Shown here piece after piece: positions 51,271 to 63,559 of a DNA stretch of 64,000 bases (the first letter of the stretch is position 1; every line of letters begins with the position of its first letter). The notes under the pieces were generated by a model, which worked only from the letters and a program-made list of their open reading frames with translations, searched no databases and was not told where the DNA came from. Origin of the DNA: Brienomyrus brachyistius. Its lineage: Eukaryota > Chordata > Actinopteri > Osteoglossiformes > Mormyridae. The translations under genes were made by a program, and so were the position numbers. The stretch spans positions 14,421,027 to 14,485,026 of the forward strand of contig NC_064551.1 in NCBI RefSeq assembly GCF_023856365.1, in the 5' to 3' direction.

Positions 51271-51350
51271 ATAGACTGGCATCCTGTCCTGGGATGTCCC
51301 TGGCCTTCTGTGCAGTGCTCACTGCGCCCCTCTACTGGATAAATGGGTTA
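51271..51350 (+). repeat. SINE 3' fragment
   Basis: AGACTGGCATCCTGTCCTGG followed by ACTGGATAAATGGGTTACGG is the usual fish SINE 3' order. Confidence 0.45.
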
Positions 51351-54300
51351 CGGTCTCCCTGTCACCTGCCACCGAGCGCCAGAAACTCATCATGACAGCT
51401 CCAGTTTCAATGTCACCTGCAGCTAATGATTCACAGTATCGCTGATGTTTCGCAGTGTCACAGGCTTCAGCTGAGATGTATTTCGGCTGCAAACACCGAA
51501 GGGAGATTTCTTTTGTTTCTTATTTTTTTTCCTTTCAAGGCGTTTATTATTCTCTCACTGCTAATGGTTTTGTGACGCTAAACCAAACTGGAATGTCACG
51601 GGTAATTGTGCCTCTAAGACTCTGAAAATACTGTAATCTACCAAAAAGCCGGTCAGCCAGTGATTTCAGCTTCCTCTGTGGACAGAGTAGGTGGGTGTGG
51701 AGGTTTGAAGGGTGTAGAGGTAATCCTCACTCAACACTGGTGCATTTTTTACAGTCTGTGTGCTGAGTCACTGCCTACCCCAAACAGGAACATGCTGCCG
51801 GCAGACTCCTCGTGCATCATCACTGGGGTTTCTGGGCTTTTCATGAGATAGAAACATTCTGATTGGCCAGTCCTGAGCACGTGACACATTTTAACCCCGC
51901 CCTATGGACAGTGAATGGTGCTCGGGCCTTCCAATGGACTTTACCAGAACAAGGCCCTCGCGTGAGTGGTAGTAAATCTGTGCGTGTTCCTTCTGGGCTG
52001 TGCGGCGACTTTCACTTAAACCTCAGGCAGCCTGGTCTGACAGCTTAGCTTAGCAGCTCTTGAAGTGCTCAGGCGGGGGGGAGGGGGGGGGAGTTTGAAA
52101 TTCGAGTCATTCCCAGATTGCCTAAAGCCTACGTGGCTTTGAAGTTTACCATCGATACTATCTTGCACTCCATCAAAATGCCCTGCAGAACACCGAACGC
52201 CATTCAAATCAACAGTCGGCTTTAGGCAACATTTAATATCCACCAGACGAATGCAGGAAATTCAATAATTATCCATCACTCTAAGACGCCAAGTGCCGGC
52301 ACGTGATTTTGTCACCTTGACCTTATTTCGTATGTTCAGTACAGCAAATAATGGGTGGGGGGAGGGTGGGGGGGGAATCAATGTCCCATTTAAATGGAGC
52401 TCTTTACTTTCAAATGGATGTGCGATTGTATCACGCTCCCTTTGTAAAGGTAAAAAACTGATAACTTAACTGATGACTAATTATGGGTCAGAGAATGGGT
52501 GGCTACATATATTATTAACTGTACAGATGAAGTTTTGCATGATTTCAGAGGGATAGAATATGTGGTCTGGCTGGAAATGAATTTGAACTTCTGTGAAAGA
52601 GATTTTTAAATTTCATTCCGTACATCCAGAATAATCCATCTTATTACAATCAGTTGTGCTGAATGGAATTCATTTCGCCTCCTCAGGGTGGAATACTGTC
52701 AAATTTAAATAGCTTATGTCTGAGACCATCCGTGTTGTCGTGCAGTCGGAAGGCGGCTTATCACTCTGAGGACCGCGATCAATAGTCAGATGCTCTATGT
52801 GGTGACATCAGTCTAGTATGTGCGATTTTAGAGCACCGTTTGAGAAGATTCATTTACACTTGGAGTACTGCTCCGTTGTTAAGGTTCGCAGTCAACCTTG
52901 TGTGTTTAATTAAATGCAAGTAAAAATAATTGGATATGCAGGTTTAAATCCGGTTGTTTCTGTGGGTGGATAAAGTAGGGTTTAAAAATGGATTTTGAGG
53001 TTCTCTTTTTCGGTGAGAAAAAAATGCTGCGCCCTTCAGTTTTACTGAAATTTACTGTAATGAGGAGCCCATATGTTGCTCCAGACTGAGAGGAAGATGG
53101 CTCCGCCCACCGCGATGTACCTGAGCATATGTCAGACTGCAGGGCAGACTTCTTGAAATGCAGGACTGCATTGTGGATCTGCCTAGTGCTCATGGCACCT
53201 ATGGGTGTGGAATTTGGGGAGGCAAAGCCTGTGTGAGAATCTGTGTGTTTGTACGGGTGTGTGTGCGAATCTGTGTGAGTGTGTGTGTGTGCGAGTGTAA
53301 TTGTGGGTGTGCCCTTGGTGAGCTATTTCTGGGTGATGAAACACTATCGCGTCACAGTGGCTGCGGAAATTCGCAGCATCAAAAGCTCTCTGGTAGTGTT
53401 TAATCCTGACTTAAGAGTGAAGCCCTTCTTGGGAAGACGGCAAGATGCCGCTGCTTCATGTGACGTGAAGCTGGTGTCACGAGGCACACAGGAGGCAGTC
53501 GGAGGCGATGTTCAGATGGCGTCCAGGGACGCCTGGACAGCGGCACATGGATATTACAGCTGTGAAGTACCTGCAAATTAACACGCTACCTGCACGTGAG
53601 GGTGACGTTATTGCTATCCAAGGGTAAAAAATCACCTGCTCGCACCTTTGACTGGGGGCCAGCACATTTCCATATATGGGAGAGAGGGGGGTGGGGACTT
53701 GTCCTCCACATTTCATTTGTGCCACCCATCCCTTATTTTTACGGTTATTATTTTTAAGACAGACCCACTAAAGGGCAAGCAGTGTTTTCAGCAATGTGGG
53801 GCACGTCCACACATTCTAGCAATGGAGGTGTCAAGGAGAGCAATTGACTTAGATATTTTGTTGCCATTTTTATCTAAGTAGGCGGGACCAGAAGCCAGCT
53901 GTTGGAGGTGATTCAGATGGAGATAGAGACAGATGAGGGGATGACAGACGGGAGATCAGCCAGGAAGGATGCTATCCGGGTTAGTGGGCTGTTACAGCCA
54001 TCCCTACGCATCATAAACGCACTGCAGACCAAAAGGGCAGACCCCCCCCCACACACACACACACACTCTCACACATGAGATATCCAGGTAATTATGCACC
54101 CAAACCCAACCACTACACCCTAATTCAGAAAACTGAAAGTGTAGATAAACACGCCTCAGCATGCGTGAAACGGGGGCTTCCTGTGGCCTCACCAAACACA
54201 GAAAAAGCCCCCCCCCCGACCCCCACACTTCACTGTGATACACACCACAAAATATTTACCCAAGGCTTTTTCATGTAGGAGGTCCAGCACCCACATGACC

Positions 54301-54386
54301 TTCGTGGGATAGGGTCTGTCTGCATTCGAGCAAATTGTTGTGATAAGTTATTGTAATTGCAGGAATAGGAAATGGACCCCCAGGTG

Positions 54387-54407
54387 GTAATAATAATAAT
54401 AATAATG

Positions 54408-54440
<33 letters not shown>
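54387..54440. repeat. (AAT)n microsatellite
   Basis: About 18 TAA/AAT units with a single GAT interruption. Confidence 0.95.
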
Positions 54441-55653
54441 GCTATACTTGGAAGACAAGGCAGATATACGTAGATATAGATATAAAAGATAGGAAGCAGG
54501 AACAGAGGATCAGTAGCAGAATTTTTTTATTGAAAAAAAACAAGACAAAAGGAACACAGAGGCCTGAAGCGGAGAGCTTCTGTAGATGAATGCATGCCTC
54601 TGACTGCAGCAGCAGCCCGCCCGAGGAAATGCCACTAGCCCCGCTGTCTGAAACGACAGCCCGACTCACTCTCCCCACTACACAGCTGCTGCGTCGCCCG
54701 GCCCCCGCCCCGTGCCACCTTCCCGAACTGCCGCTCAGGACAGCTCTCGGCCCGAGGTCAGTGCTTCCGGCCCTCACACCCTTTGCACGACCTCCCTGGC
54801 CTCCGATGGTGGCATTTAAATGGGCCGATCACAAAAGATACCAATAGTAATCAAGCATCAGGCGCAGTAAGGAATGTACGGTAACACGGGGGACACAAAC
54901 AGCGCAGCCGCTCATAGTGCAAAACCAGAAATAAAAATCGGCCGCAGCTTTAAAAGCGCATGCAGTAAAAATAACTGGTGTTCTTCACACCATGCTGGAG
55001 ATAAAGACTTTCACGACGGACACCCTTCACAGCGGGACGCTGCCCCTGGGGAGCGTCAGCAAAGAGGAGCTGCTAGCAGGAAGCCATTAGATAGCCACCA
55101 GAAGCTATAACAGCATTAGCGAGCAGGAAATAAATGTGCTTTTGGCCGTTAGCGCTGGCTTTGTCCTGGTGTCGAGGTGTAATGTCAGGGACGGCACACT
55201 GAGGACATTCTCACCACCTCTGGCTTGATAATGAAGTTAAAAATCTGTAAATATTACCAAAATGTCCCAGTAAATGCTCCCGGTGCTCTGTCCTCCTTCT
55301 GCACTGAAATTTAAATAAAAGAAAGTGACATTCAGTTGTGAACCTATTTTTGCCACCATTTTGAGTTACAGCCTTGAATGTGGGTCATCTTGGCCATTTG
55401 GAGCAGCGCTGCCTGGTATTTGCTGCGAGCTTGCGTTCATGTAACTTCCATATAATGCGACAGCAGATTGAATGGTTAATCCCATATAATCACGAAAAAA
55501 GGCTATTATGTTGCCATAGAAACAGGACGAGATTAAGATGACCCTGCTAGGCAGAATATCTGACACAGCAAAGTAGGGCACTGAAATGTGGTTGACAAAT
55601 GTGTCACCATTTGACATTTAAAAAAGCTTTTTTCTTATGTAACATGATATATG

Positions 55654-55660
<7 letters not shown>

Positions 55661-55695
<35 letters not shown>

Positions 55696-55700
55696 TGTGT
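55661..55700. repeat. (GT)n microsatellite
   Basis: GT run with one TTTG interruption, preceded by a TATATGTATATAT stretch. Confidence 0.95.
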
Positions 55701-55746
55701 ATCCATCCATCCATTGTAACTGCTTATCCTATTCAGGGTCATGGAA
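55701..55746 (-). repeat. SINE 3' tail
   Basis: ATCCATCCATCCATTGTAAC followed by GCTTATCCTATTCAGGGTCA is the reverse complement of the GGATAAGC...ATGGATGGAT tail of fish SINEs. Confidence 0.55.
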
Positions 55747-55783
55747 TTTTATACACACGCGCACACACACACAAACACACACA

Positions 55784-55990
55784 CAGGTTTGTAATTATAT
55801 CTTTGTGGGGACTCTCCTTTCATTTCTGTGGGGGAAACACTGATCCCAACATGGCAACCTTAACCCCTACGCAGCCCTAACCTTACGCATAAGTAATCAA
55901 TGCAAGGACCTGAAATCTGGTCCCCACAACATCAAAATAACAGTAATTTATCACATTTTGGGGGACATTTGGTCCCCACAATGTAAATTA
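55784..55990 (+). repeat. GT-associated interspersed repeat, copy 3 (most complete)
   Basis: A CA microsatellite (about 55752-55783) leads into GGTTTGTAATTATATCTTTG-TGGGGAC. The right end reads GGTCCCCACAATGTAAATTAACC, partly inverted to the left end, so it looks like a short inverted-repeat element. Homologous copies lie at 0.5 and 21.5 kb. Confidence 0.55.
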
Positions 55991-58409
55991 ACCTAATCCA
56001 CACACACACTCTGTATATATGTATATGATAATTGCATCGAGCTTCCTTAGGTAAATTTCTCATCAAAATCTCCTCTTCTCATTGGATTATTTGCACCAAT
56101 GAGGGTTAGCCTCAAGGCGTGTCATGTGCCTGGCACGCATTAAAATGAAGTCCGCGATTCACCCGGCCGCCCTTGTTTACTCTAAAGGTGTCTTGCCATA
56201 TATTTTGCTCATAGCCACTGAGGTATCACATAATTTGTTGTGTTATCTAGCTTGCCATCAATTGATTACCGGTGATGTGGACTGTTTACTAAGCAAAGCC
56301 TGCATGCTAATTTATAGACATGAGACAAAAAGAGCAGCTTTGCAATTGATTTCATTTTTTAAGCTTTTACTAATACATGTACTTTTTATGCCAACTGAGG
56401 TTATCATATTTGGTGAGAGAGAAATGTGTCCATAAATCAGAATATTAATGAGTTTTCACATTCACTGGCCAATCAGGCGGTGCATCTAATGGATATTAAT
56501 GCACTTACAGTACTCTACCCTGAAAAACTGAAATTTGCATGCAGGGAATCCCAGACGTATGGTACCCTTACAGTTAACTCTCGTTTTACAATCTATACAC
56601 AATTGACAACATAGAGTATATGTGTATGTAAGTCTTTTAATAAAGTCAATAAAATGCTAAGCTAAAGTTTGTTAAACTTCAAGCAAACAACGCCCTTCAC
56701 TGTTCACAAAAAAACAAACGTAAAGTGCCAATGGTTTCCAGAAGCTGATCTCACTCATAAGCAGCGTGACACATAGGGACGTGCAGATTGTCTAATAAAC
56801 AATTAGTGAACATGTGCACAAGCCTTGTACATGCTGTGTGACGATACTGAGAGGCTGCCGTATATTGAAGTTTGGTGCCTTTTCCTTCACTTAGTACTTA
56901 CTCCACTGTGACTCGGACAATGCATCATACGGGTTACACCGCTAAACCCAGACAAACCGCAGATTCCTGAAAAACTGCTCAGACAGGGGATGTTCCCGGA
57001 AACCCGGACGTACTGTATGATAACCCTAATCCCAATCTAATATCCGGCCCAAAGAATTCAGTTTGAATAGTTAACTGTCTCTCTTTCGAGTTTCGTGTCC
57101 TACCTCCAGCCCTTATCTACACCGCCACTTACTGACCATGATGTCCACTCCAGATTTCATACCGTGGAAGACCTCTGTCGAAAATGAGGGGCTGGGCTCC
57201 TCTCTTTAATGCTGCTCATTTTACCTCAATGAAATAGACGTGAAGGATGTTATGACAAACCATTTAACCACAATGACATCCTTCAGTCCTTGTTGACTCG
57301 AATCAATACACTTCTGGGCATGTTCTCATTAGAATCATCAGTGAGAAAATTAAGAGCCAGAAGTATAGTGTAGTTCTTTTCTGAGGACCGTGACCTTAGT
57401 ATGATGGAAGGGTTTGTGTACTATAAAGAGTAACAGAGCCTGTCTGGAGTGTGAGCTTCTGAAGAAGCCCCCCATTGGCAAACATCTGGTTCCTGGTCAA
57501 TATTCCTAGCAGAGGTAGTTCAGGTATCTTATAAGGATGCTACTTGTTTGGTTCCTAAGAGAGCTGTCCCAAGAATGTCCTGATGGCCAATGACCCTGGG
57601 GCACCCACATGATACATAAGGGGGGTTACATATCCCAGTTAGCTTGGAAGCATCCAGAACCCCCCCCCCCCCCCCCCAGAATGAGGTAGAGTTTATGGTT
57701 TTATGTCATTTCAAAAGCAGGAAATAGAGCAAAAACATCGACTCTAAATGAGCAGCAACGACAGTGTGTGAACACCATCAATACAACTGATTGAGGCAAA
57801 CAGACACCCAAAGCTCATTTATTTCACTATACACTATACCTATAAAAAGGAAGTAAACATATAAAAAGTGAATCAGTATTGAAGAATATAAGCTTATGGA
57901 ATGGAACATATCGAGCGAGGTTACATTTCACTTAAGCCTTTTAGACTGGTATTTCAGGATCTCCCACAATCTTATTAACAAGATATCTGGACATATTATC
58001 AATGAATCTCACTTTCTGAGTCTCTTTTGTGGAAAATGGGTAAGTGGGATTCTCACCAGTCTCCAAGTGAACTAGCGATTGAAATTATGGGCTATAACGG
58101 CCAGCGTATTTTGTTATTATTTTTAGTGTGAACATGTAATTCCTCAACAGTTGCACATACTTTCATGTCATTGGCAGCGGATGTAATGCACAAGTCATCA
58201 GCTGGTTTCTGCAAATTCATCTATTGTATGAATCAGTGGAGAGCAAAGCTTTGATAAAAAGACTGATGACGCAGTGATCATTCCACATTTTATGTGTGCT
58301 TTAAAGTAGACTTTTTTATTAGAAGGAACAGGATTAATGTTATTGTTTCTAGTCTGCACTAGTAATAATTTTATAAATCTATGTAGCTAAATATTTTATT
58401 AAAGCAATT

Positions 58410-58532
58410 CACATTAAGTACCTAGCCCAGGGGTACAACAGCAGGTGCCCTTCTGGCATATGAATCAGCAGTCATTCAGAGGTAAATCCCGTGTCCTTAC
58501 CCATGAGGCCATGGACTGCCTGCTGTTTTTCT
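58410..58532 (-). repeat. tRNA-derived SINE fragment
   Basis: The plus strand reads CCTAGCCCAGGGGTACAACAGC, CCCTTCTGGCATATGAATC and GTGTCCTTACCCATGAGGCC. This is the reverse of a head and body type frequent in fish (compare ...ACTTGCCCAGGGGTACAACAGC...TTTGAACCC...TCCTTAACCACTAGGC). Confidence 0.5.
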
Positions 58533-59598
58533 TAAGGCTGCATTTGTCCAGTCACATGTTCTTCGTCGTCCTTAAAGAGCAAATGGCGCATGAAGGGACG
58601 TCATTCCCACTCTGGCATTTCACGTCACACATCTTATGCTGATCACCGACCCACAACCCCCCCCCCCCCCCCCCCCTCATTGATTCGGAACGACAGAAAA
58701 AAAAGTCACGGGCGTTGAATCAATAGCAATCTCACCTTGAGAGAGGCAGGGCCCCGGGAAACACAGTAAAGCCAATCGTTTTGAGGCAGATACACAGCGG
58801 GGCATTCATTTTGTATGAGCACTTATGTACTGCTAGCAGATTAACATTTTTTTCTTTTTAAAACGCGTACACATCTGTACAGCTAGCATCAGGATGCATT
58901 AAATAACCATCTGCTCATAAAATGTGTATATTGTCTTTGACCCACAAAGTCATTATGTTTATGAAGCAGAGATTCTATTTGAATGACTTGAGACCACATA
59001 TCTTCTTATTTTATTATTTCTGAAATATTATGAGTGAAAGGGTCATAAATGAAGGCGGACAAATGACATGATAAACTATTGTCTTCTGAAAGTTTGTTAA
59101 TATTCGCTCTTGTGAAATATTCAGGCCGGCTAGCAGCTAGAGTTTATCACATGTAATATGAATAGTCTCCCTTGCACTACCACACTGCCTTTGTAAATTC
59201 CGTTTGATTACAATTCAAGTCTGAGGCATCCTGTAATCAAAGAATCAATTATTTTGCATAACAACCAGTCCAAATTAGACTTGGCTCCAGCTCAAATTGG
59301 TTTAGCCAGCCCGTTCTCTTCTTTTAGCGCCGTACGTGAGCTGTAATAATAGCCTCACCAGCTGCAGTATGGGACACCGTAGGTGTTTTGACACCAGTGG
59401 GGGGGGGGGGTGCTGCTTCTGTTCCTTGCTCCATCATCTAGCCTGGTACAGAGGACCAGTGTCCATAGAAACAAAAAGCCTCCATGGTCCAGGAGCAGAT
59501 ACCTTGCAAGTATCAACCAGTGTGATGGTCTTTTCACAATCCTTTCATTTCCACCCACTTCCCGATGTAAGATCTTCTCCGATGCCTTAGAAGATCTA

Positions 59599-60010
59599 GG
59601 GCCAGATTTACTAAGCAAAACAAATTAACATGAGGATGCAATAAAAAGAAAAAAAATAGTACCAGTGGGAATGACCAGTCCTGCAGGTGATCTTCCAAAA
59701 ATGCGCAAACGTATGAACACTGACGCAGTCAGTTCATTTAAATAATGACTGATCCAATCTAGCAAGGGCAGCACAAAATAAGATATGCCTTTTTTCAGCG
59801 TTAAATAACGGCACAACCTGCAGAAAACTGCCTACCGCAAATGCTAGTAAAACATGATTAATTTAAATACTCCCCAATTCCGTGCTCGGTAAGGGAGCAC
59901 CTACAACTGCAGGAGAAATACAGTGAGTCAATGCCATCCCACTGCTTACTTTTCACTATACGTCTTTAGTAAATCTCTACTGTGTTCTTAGTAATTAGTA
60001 AATCTGGCCC
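59599..60010. mobile_element. Non-autonomous DNA transposon with perfect 16-bp inverted ends
   Basis: GGGCCAGATTTACTAA at 59599-59614 and its exact reverse complement at 59995-60010 bound a 412-bp non-coding element. A second partial terminus-like TTTAGTAAATCT occurs internally near 59966. No clear target duplication is seen. Superfamily is uncertain; a PIF/Harbinger-type MITE is one possibility. Confidence 0.7.
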
Positions 60011-60912
60011 CTTCTTTTTTATGTGTTATGTAGACTCTTATGATACTATGTACTCTTATGGTAGACTATGTAGACAAGTGGCCTATACACAGCACAGCCT
60101 AACAGCAGCTCTCTTGCCGATTCTGAACACCTTCTGGGTGATGCATCACAGCACCAACTTATTGCTTTTCATCTCCTGCCGCTTCCTTCATCTTGGTGCA
60201 AGATTTTCAGGGGATGTCTTGTCACGACACAAGGTGAGTGCTGGGATTGACCTGGACTCAACATCAGCTACAAGGATGCTCTTGTTTAGCTTGTAGTCCC
60301 CTTGATCCATTGTGGGGAGCACAGAGCGGCCTGACGCTCAGAAAGCAGATAGCAGACGGTGGCTTCACGCCTTCTGAATGCAGCTTGCGCTCGCATTGTG
60401 AAAACTGCTCTGTAGTGGCATTGGAACGGACAAAAAAGGGGCAGCACGCCATCGCCACCTGACTTTGCATCCTGTTTTTCAGGTTGTGGGCCAAGCTTTT
60501 AACATGGTTCATGGAGGCTTTCTTCAACCATCCAGAAACATTCAAGGCATCTGTTTAACCAGGGAAATGAAGAGATGCGTGAAACTCAGAAAGAACATGG
60601 AAATTCCTCAGATATCCCAAGTCAGGAGAAGATTGAAAGCTCAGAATCTTGAAAGCTTAAGCAAAAACCTGTAGAGCCACAACACAACCCAGCCTACCTA
60701 AAGAGAAGAAAATGATTATGCAATACATTCTTTCATATTCATTTATATCAGAAAACATTAAATGTAATGGTGGTACCTCATGTTCTATTACACTGTTGAA
60801 AATTCGGCTGCCTCAGAAGCTAAATTTATACATCTTCCTCCATCCTGAACACACATCTGAAGAATACTGCTTTAGAATTATAAATGTTTGCCAGCCCCTT
60901 CCCTCTTGTAGC

Positions 60913-61360
60913 TGTCATGACACCGGGGCCGAGTTAAAGAATATAACTTTGTCAACAAGGTATGCAGACACAGCAAAAAGTTGAGATGGCTAAGAAGAAC
61001 TCAAGTACCGAGATGTTTCAGAGAGCAAATTCAGGAAGCAGAGAACAGATTCAAGACCAGGAAGCTAGACCAGGAAGCTAGACCAGGAAGCTAGACCAGG
61101 AAGCTAGACCAGGAAGCTAGACCAGGAAGCTAGACCAGGAAGCTAGACCAGGAAGCTAGACCAGGACTGACTGCCAACACTGAGTAGGAATAACTGAAAG
61201 ACGCAAGATGCATTAATCAGAGGGAGTTAAATAGCTGGATTTATTGTCTGCAGGTGTGGGTGAGAACAAATTGAAACCATCTGGAGGTGGGTGTAGTCAT
61301 GAAGGATGAGCAAGACTGCAGCAGATAACTAGTGAAATGGATTCTGGATTGGATGTGACA
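60913..61360 (-). mobile_element. Probable 3' LTR of a Ty3/gypsy retrotransposon
   Basis: Read on the minus strand the block starts TGTCACATCC and ends TGTCATGACA, so it has TGTCA...TGACA inverted ends as expected for an LTR. It directly follows a purine-rich AAGGGGG stretch (a likely polypurine tract) that comes after the integrase remnant. An AATAAA lies inside on the same strand near 61240. Eight copies of a 13-bp repeat lie within it. The 5' LTR would be beyond the right edge, so the LTR pair and target-site duplication cannot be checked. Confidence 0.6.
61059..61162. repeat. Perfect 13-bp tandem repeat, 8 copies, inside the LTR
   Basis: AGGAAGCTAGACC is repeated eight times without a mismatch. 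It lies within the proposed LTR. Its perfection contrasts with the strongly decayed coding remnants next to it, suggesting recent expansion or homogenisation. Confidence 0.95.
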
Positions 61361-61640
61361 GAACCCCCTTGAATGGATAGTTCCTGATGGCCCAGATGGA
61401 GGAACTTTCGATGCAGCCAGTGGGAAAATGCCCGCCATATGTTAGATGTAAACTGGGGATCCGTGTTGTCTATAACTTCTGAAATGACAAAAAATTGGAA
61501 AACCCAATATAAAACGGCCTCTTTGCTCTTTGGCAGAGGGTAGGTTCAACAGGGGTATAAATTTAACCATGGCAGAAAAATTATGAGGATTATTGTGTGC
61601 CATTAAGCCCTGGTTGGTGAGCAATGAAGTCAATGGACAG
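61361..61640 (-). pseudogene. Ty3/gypsy integrase remnant
   Basis: Minus-strand frames contain MVKFIPL and LPSAKE (about 61570-61530), which match the conserved MVKF.PL.KLPSAKE block of vertebrate gypsy-type integrases. A DPQFTSNIW motif follows closer to the LTR and corresponds to the DRGPQF segment around the second catalytic aspartate. The two motifs lie in different frames, and the region between this fragment and the RNase H fragment is far too short for a full integrase. The copy is dead. Its order and strand agree with the neighbouring pol and LTR pieces. Confidence 0.72.
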
Positions 61641-61769
61641 GGAGGACTAAGAACACCAGGTCTTAGGCGCTGGGGAACAGGGAGCCATGTACTGCAAAAT
61701 GGATGGTCAAATGTTAGCTGGAACAAACAGTAGGCAGGTAGGTGTCTCAGGTGGGGGTACTGTGTCCAG

Positions 61770-62120
61770 ATTGGCCTTCTGAATCAGAATGAGTTTTATT
61801 AGCTAATTATGTATGCATACAAAGAGTCTGACATGGCGCGTTCACTGCTAACTAACACAACACGAAAACAAAACAGTAATGCTAAACTAAACCAAATTAA
61901 AAAGGGTCATTGATAATGTTATAAAATATAACCATAAAAAATTATGTATTCAAAATAAGTAAAAATATAGAGTGAAGTGCAGCGATGCAATAGGTGCAGT
62001 TCAGCTGGTGAGTTGTACAAATACTCAGCGGAAGAAGCTATTCTTGTGTCTTGATGTACCAGTTTTGATGGATCAGCACTGTCTTCTGGACTCATGTGAC
62101 AACCTCAGTCTCAACAGGAG
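61770..62120 (+). repeat. Interspersed repeat lying inside the gypsy element
   Basis: The stretch starts at AATCAGAATGAGTTTTATT and ends around GGAAGAAGCTATTCTTGTG. This resembles an abundant teleost interspersed family (AATCAGAATGAGCTTTATT... GAAGAAACTGTTCCTGTG). It sits between the integrase and RNase H remnants, where retroelement sequence should be, so it is probably a later insertion with an associated deletion. Its class and exact ends are uncertain. Confidence 0.45.
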
Positions 62121-62288
62121 CAACGAAGAAAGTCAGGTACTCTCTGTTCCTTATAGTATATATTATATAAAATCGCATCAGCTTTCAAATTCTTAAATCC
62201 CAGATCATGACTGAAAAAAAGAGGTCAACGTGTCTCTCATGAAATCAAGAACTAGCAGAGCAAAGGTACTCAAGGCTCTTAAGATTAA

Positions 62289-63420
62289 TTATAAGCATAG
62301 ATGGGAACTTGAATGTCGCTTCAGTGCTAATTTGACATCTAGCAGCTTTTGGTTACTAATATTATTCTTCTGTTCTATGGAAGACAGCCGATGTGAGGAC
62401 AAGGCAAATGGGCGGAGGGTATCAGGCAACCCCTCATTTGTAGACAATACTGCACCCACTCCCACGTCCGAGGCATCCACTCCACCCACAAATTCTTTCT
62501 CAGGCACTTAGTGTACATGGGAAAGAGGGGAAGTAAACATGATCCTAGGCATTTTGAGCTTCTGTCATCAATTTAAGCATCTCCCAGAGAACAGAGCATT
62601 TGCTACGCCAGATAGTACTACCAGATACTCACAGTGCCATATTGTTGTATAGAAAGCAGTTTTCTACTTATCCCATATTCTGATTAGGCTGTACATGATG
62701 CAAAGATCCAAACTGGTGAAGATATAATTTAAGGAACCTCTCAATAGATGACATGATCAGTGGCAAGAGGTAACAATTTTTAATAGCAATTTCACTGAGG
62801 CCTTGGAAACTTATATAGAGTGCTAGTCTTTCTACCTTTTTTCCAACTATGAAATATCCATTACTTCTGTCTCGAGGATGGTCAAGAGATAAACAGTTCC
62901 CCTGGGAGACATTGTTCCTGGCAAGGGATCAATTGCACTGTCATACAGTCCATGAGGGGGGAGAAAGAAGTCTGTCTTCTTACTAAACTCCTCTTTCAAA
63001 TCCACATAAGGGATCAGAATTACGTTGTGCTGGACCCCTATGCAGACTGCAAGAGACATGCCTCTCCTTAGCTCCCCCATGCCATTTGGACAATACAACT
63101 GTGGCCTAATTAATGTATGTAACAAGGAACTCAACAGTCTCCTTATGAAACATTTCTACAGTGAGTTCCAAGAGACATGTTAACATAGCAATCCAACCTT
63201 TATCTGAAGAACTCCTAAAAATGCCCCAAATGGACAAGGTCCTTCTATCTTTCAAAGGAAGAAATCAACCAATGAATTCTTCAACAGGGAGTCCCAAGCA
63301 TCTCGAGACATGCAGAGACTAAGGATTGTATGGATCTTGGGATGGCTGGTCCACTGGCTGCATAATCATAGTCCCCTTACAACTCCAAGAGTTTTAGCTG
63401 GACAGAACAACCAGGCATCC
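62289..63420 (-). pseudogene. Ty3/gypsy pol remnant (protease end, reverse transcriptase, RNase H)
   Basis: In minus-strand order, a degraded protease-like end (FLVT..., about 63160-63110) is followed by the reverse transcriptase entry segment. The latter has DLKEEFSKK, LPPHGLYDSAIDPLPGT and SPRG (about 63000-62890) and matches the D..EVFSK....LPPHRPYDC.IDLLPG.PPRG block of gypsy elements. After a frame change come FIVGKK and a QGLSEI..KN.Y.LPL segment (about 62850-62770). Near 62640 is a trace of the YLV...GVANA region. The YxDD catalytic motif and thumb are absent; sequence jumps to RNase H (62507-62289) with VDASDVGVGAVLS and KLLDVKLAL. Several frameshifts and stops make this a non-functional relic. 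Confidence 0.85.
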
Positions 63421-63559
63421 AATCACTGCAAAAAAAAGAATAATAAATAAGAAAAACAAAGCCTTCAGTCAAAAGATACTGCTATATATTGCTGCTCTAG
63501 ATCAGACCTAATTGTCGCGACTTTGAGGTGCAGTGGAATAAAACTACTACAGTGCTGGA

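Larger units (their letters stand above)
42309..60912. other. Upstream intergenic flank without a recognisable gene
   Basis: About 18.6 kb upstream of the neurexin promoter contains SINE remnants, MITE-like elements, microsatellites and poly-C tracts (listed separately). Open frames here, such as 44705-45202 (plus) and 45304-45798 (minus), show no known domain, conserved motif or splice pattern. In 43706-46427, 46549-48591, 49797-51270, 51346-54386, 55991-58409 and 60011-60912 I see nothing beyond simple repeats. Confidence 0.6.

Noticed and set aside
59982..60296. 104-codon frame next to the 59.6-kb element, as a possible transposase
   Set aside because: No DDE-type motif or known transposase block; the frame starts within the element's right end by chance.
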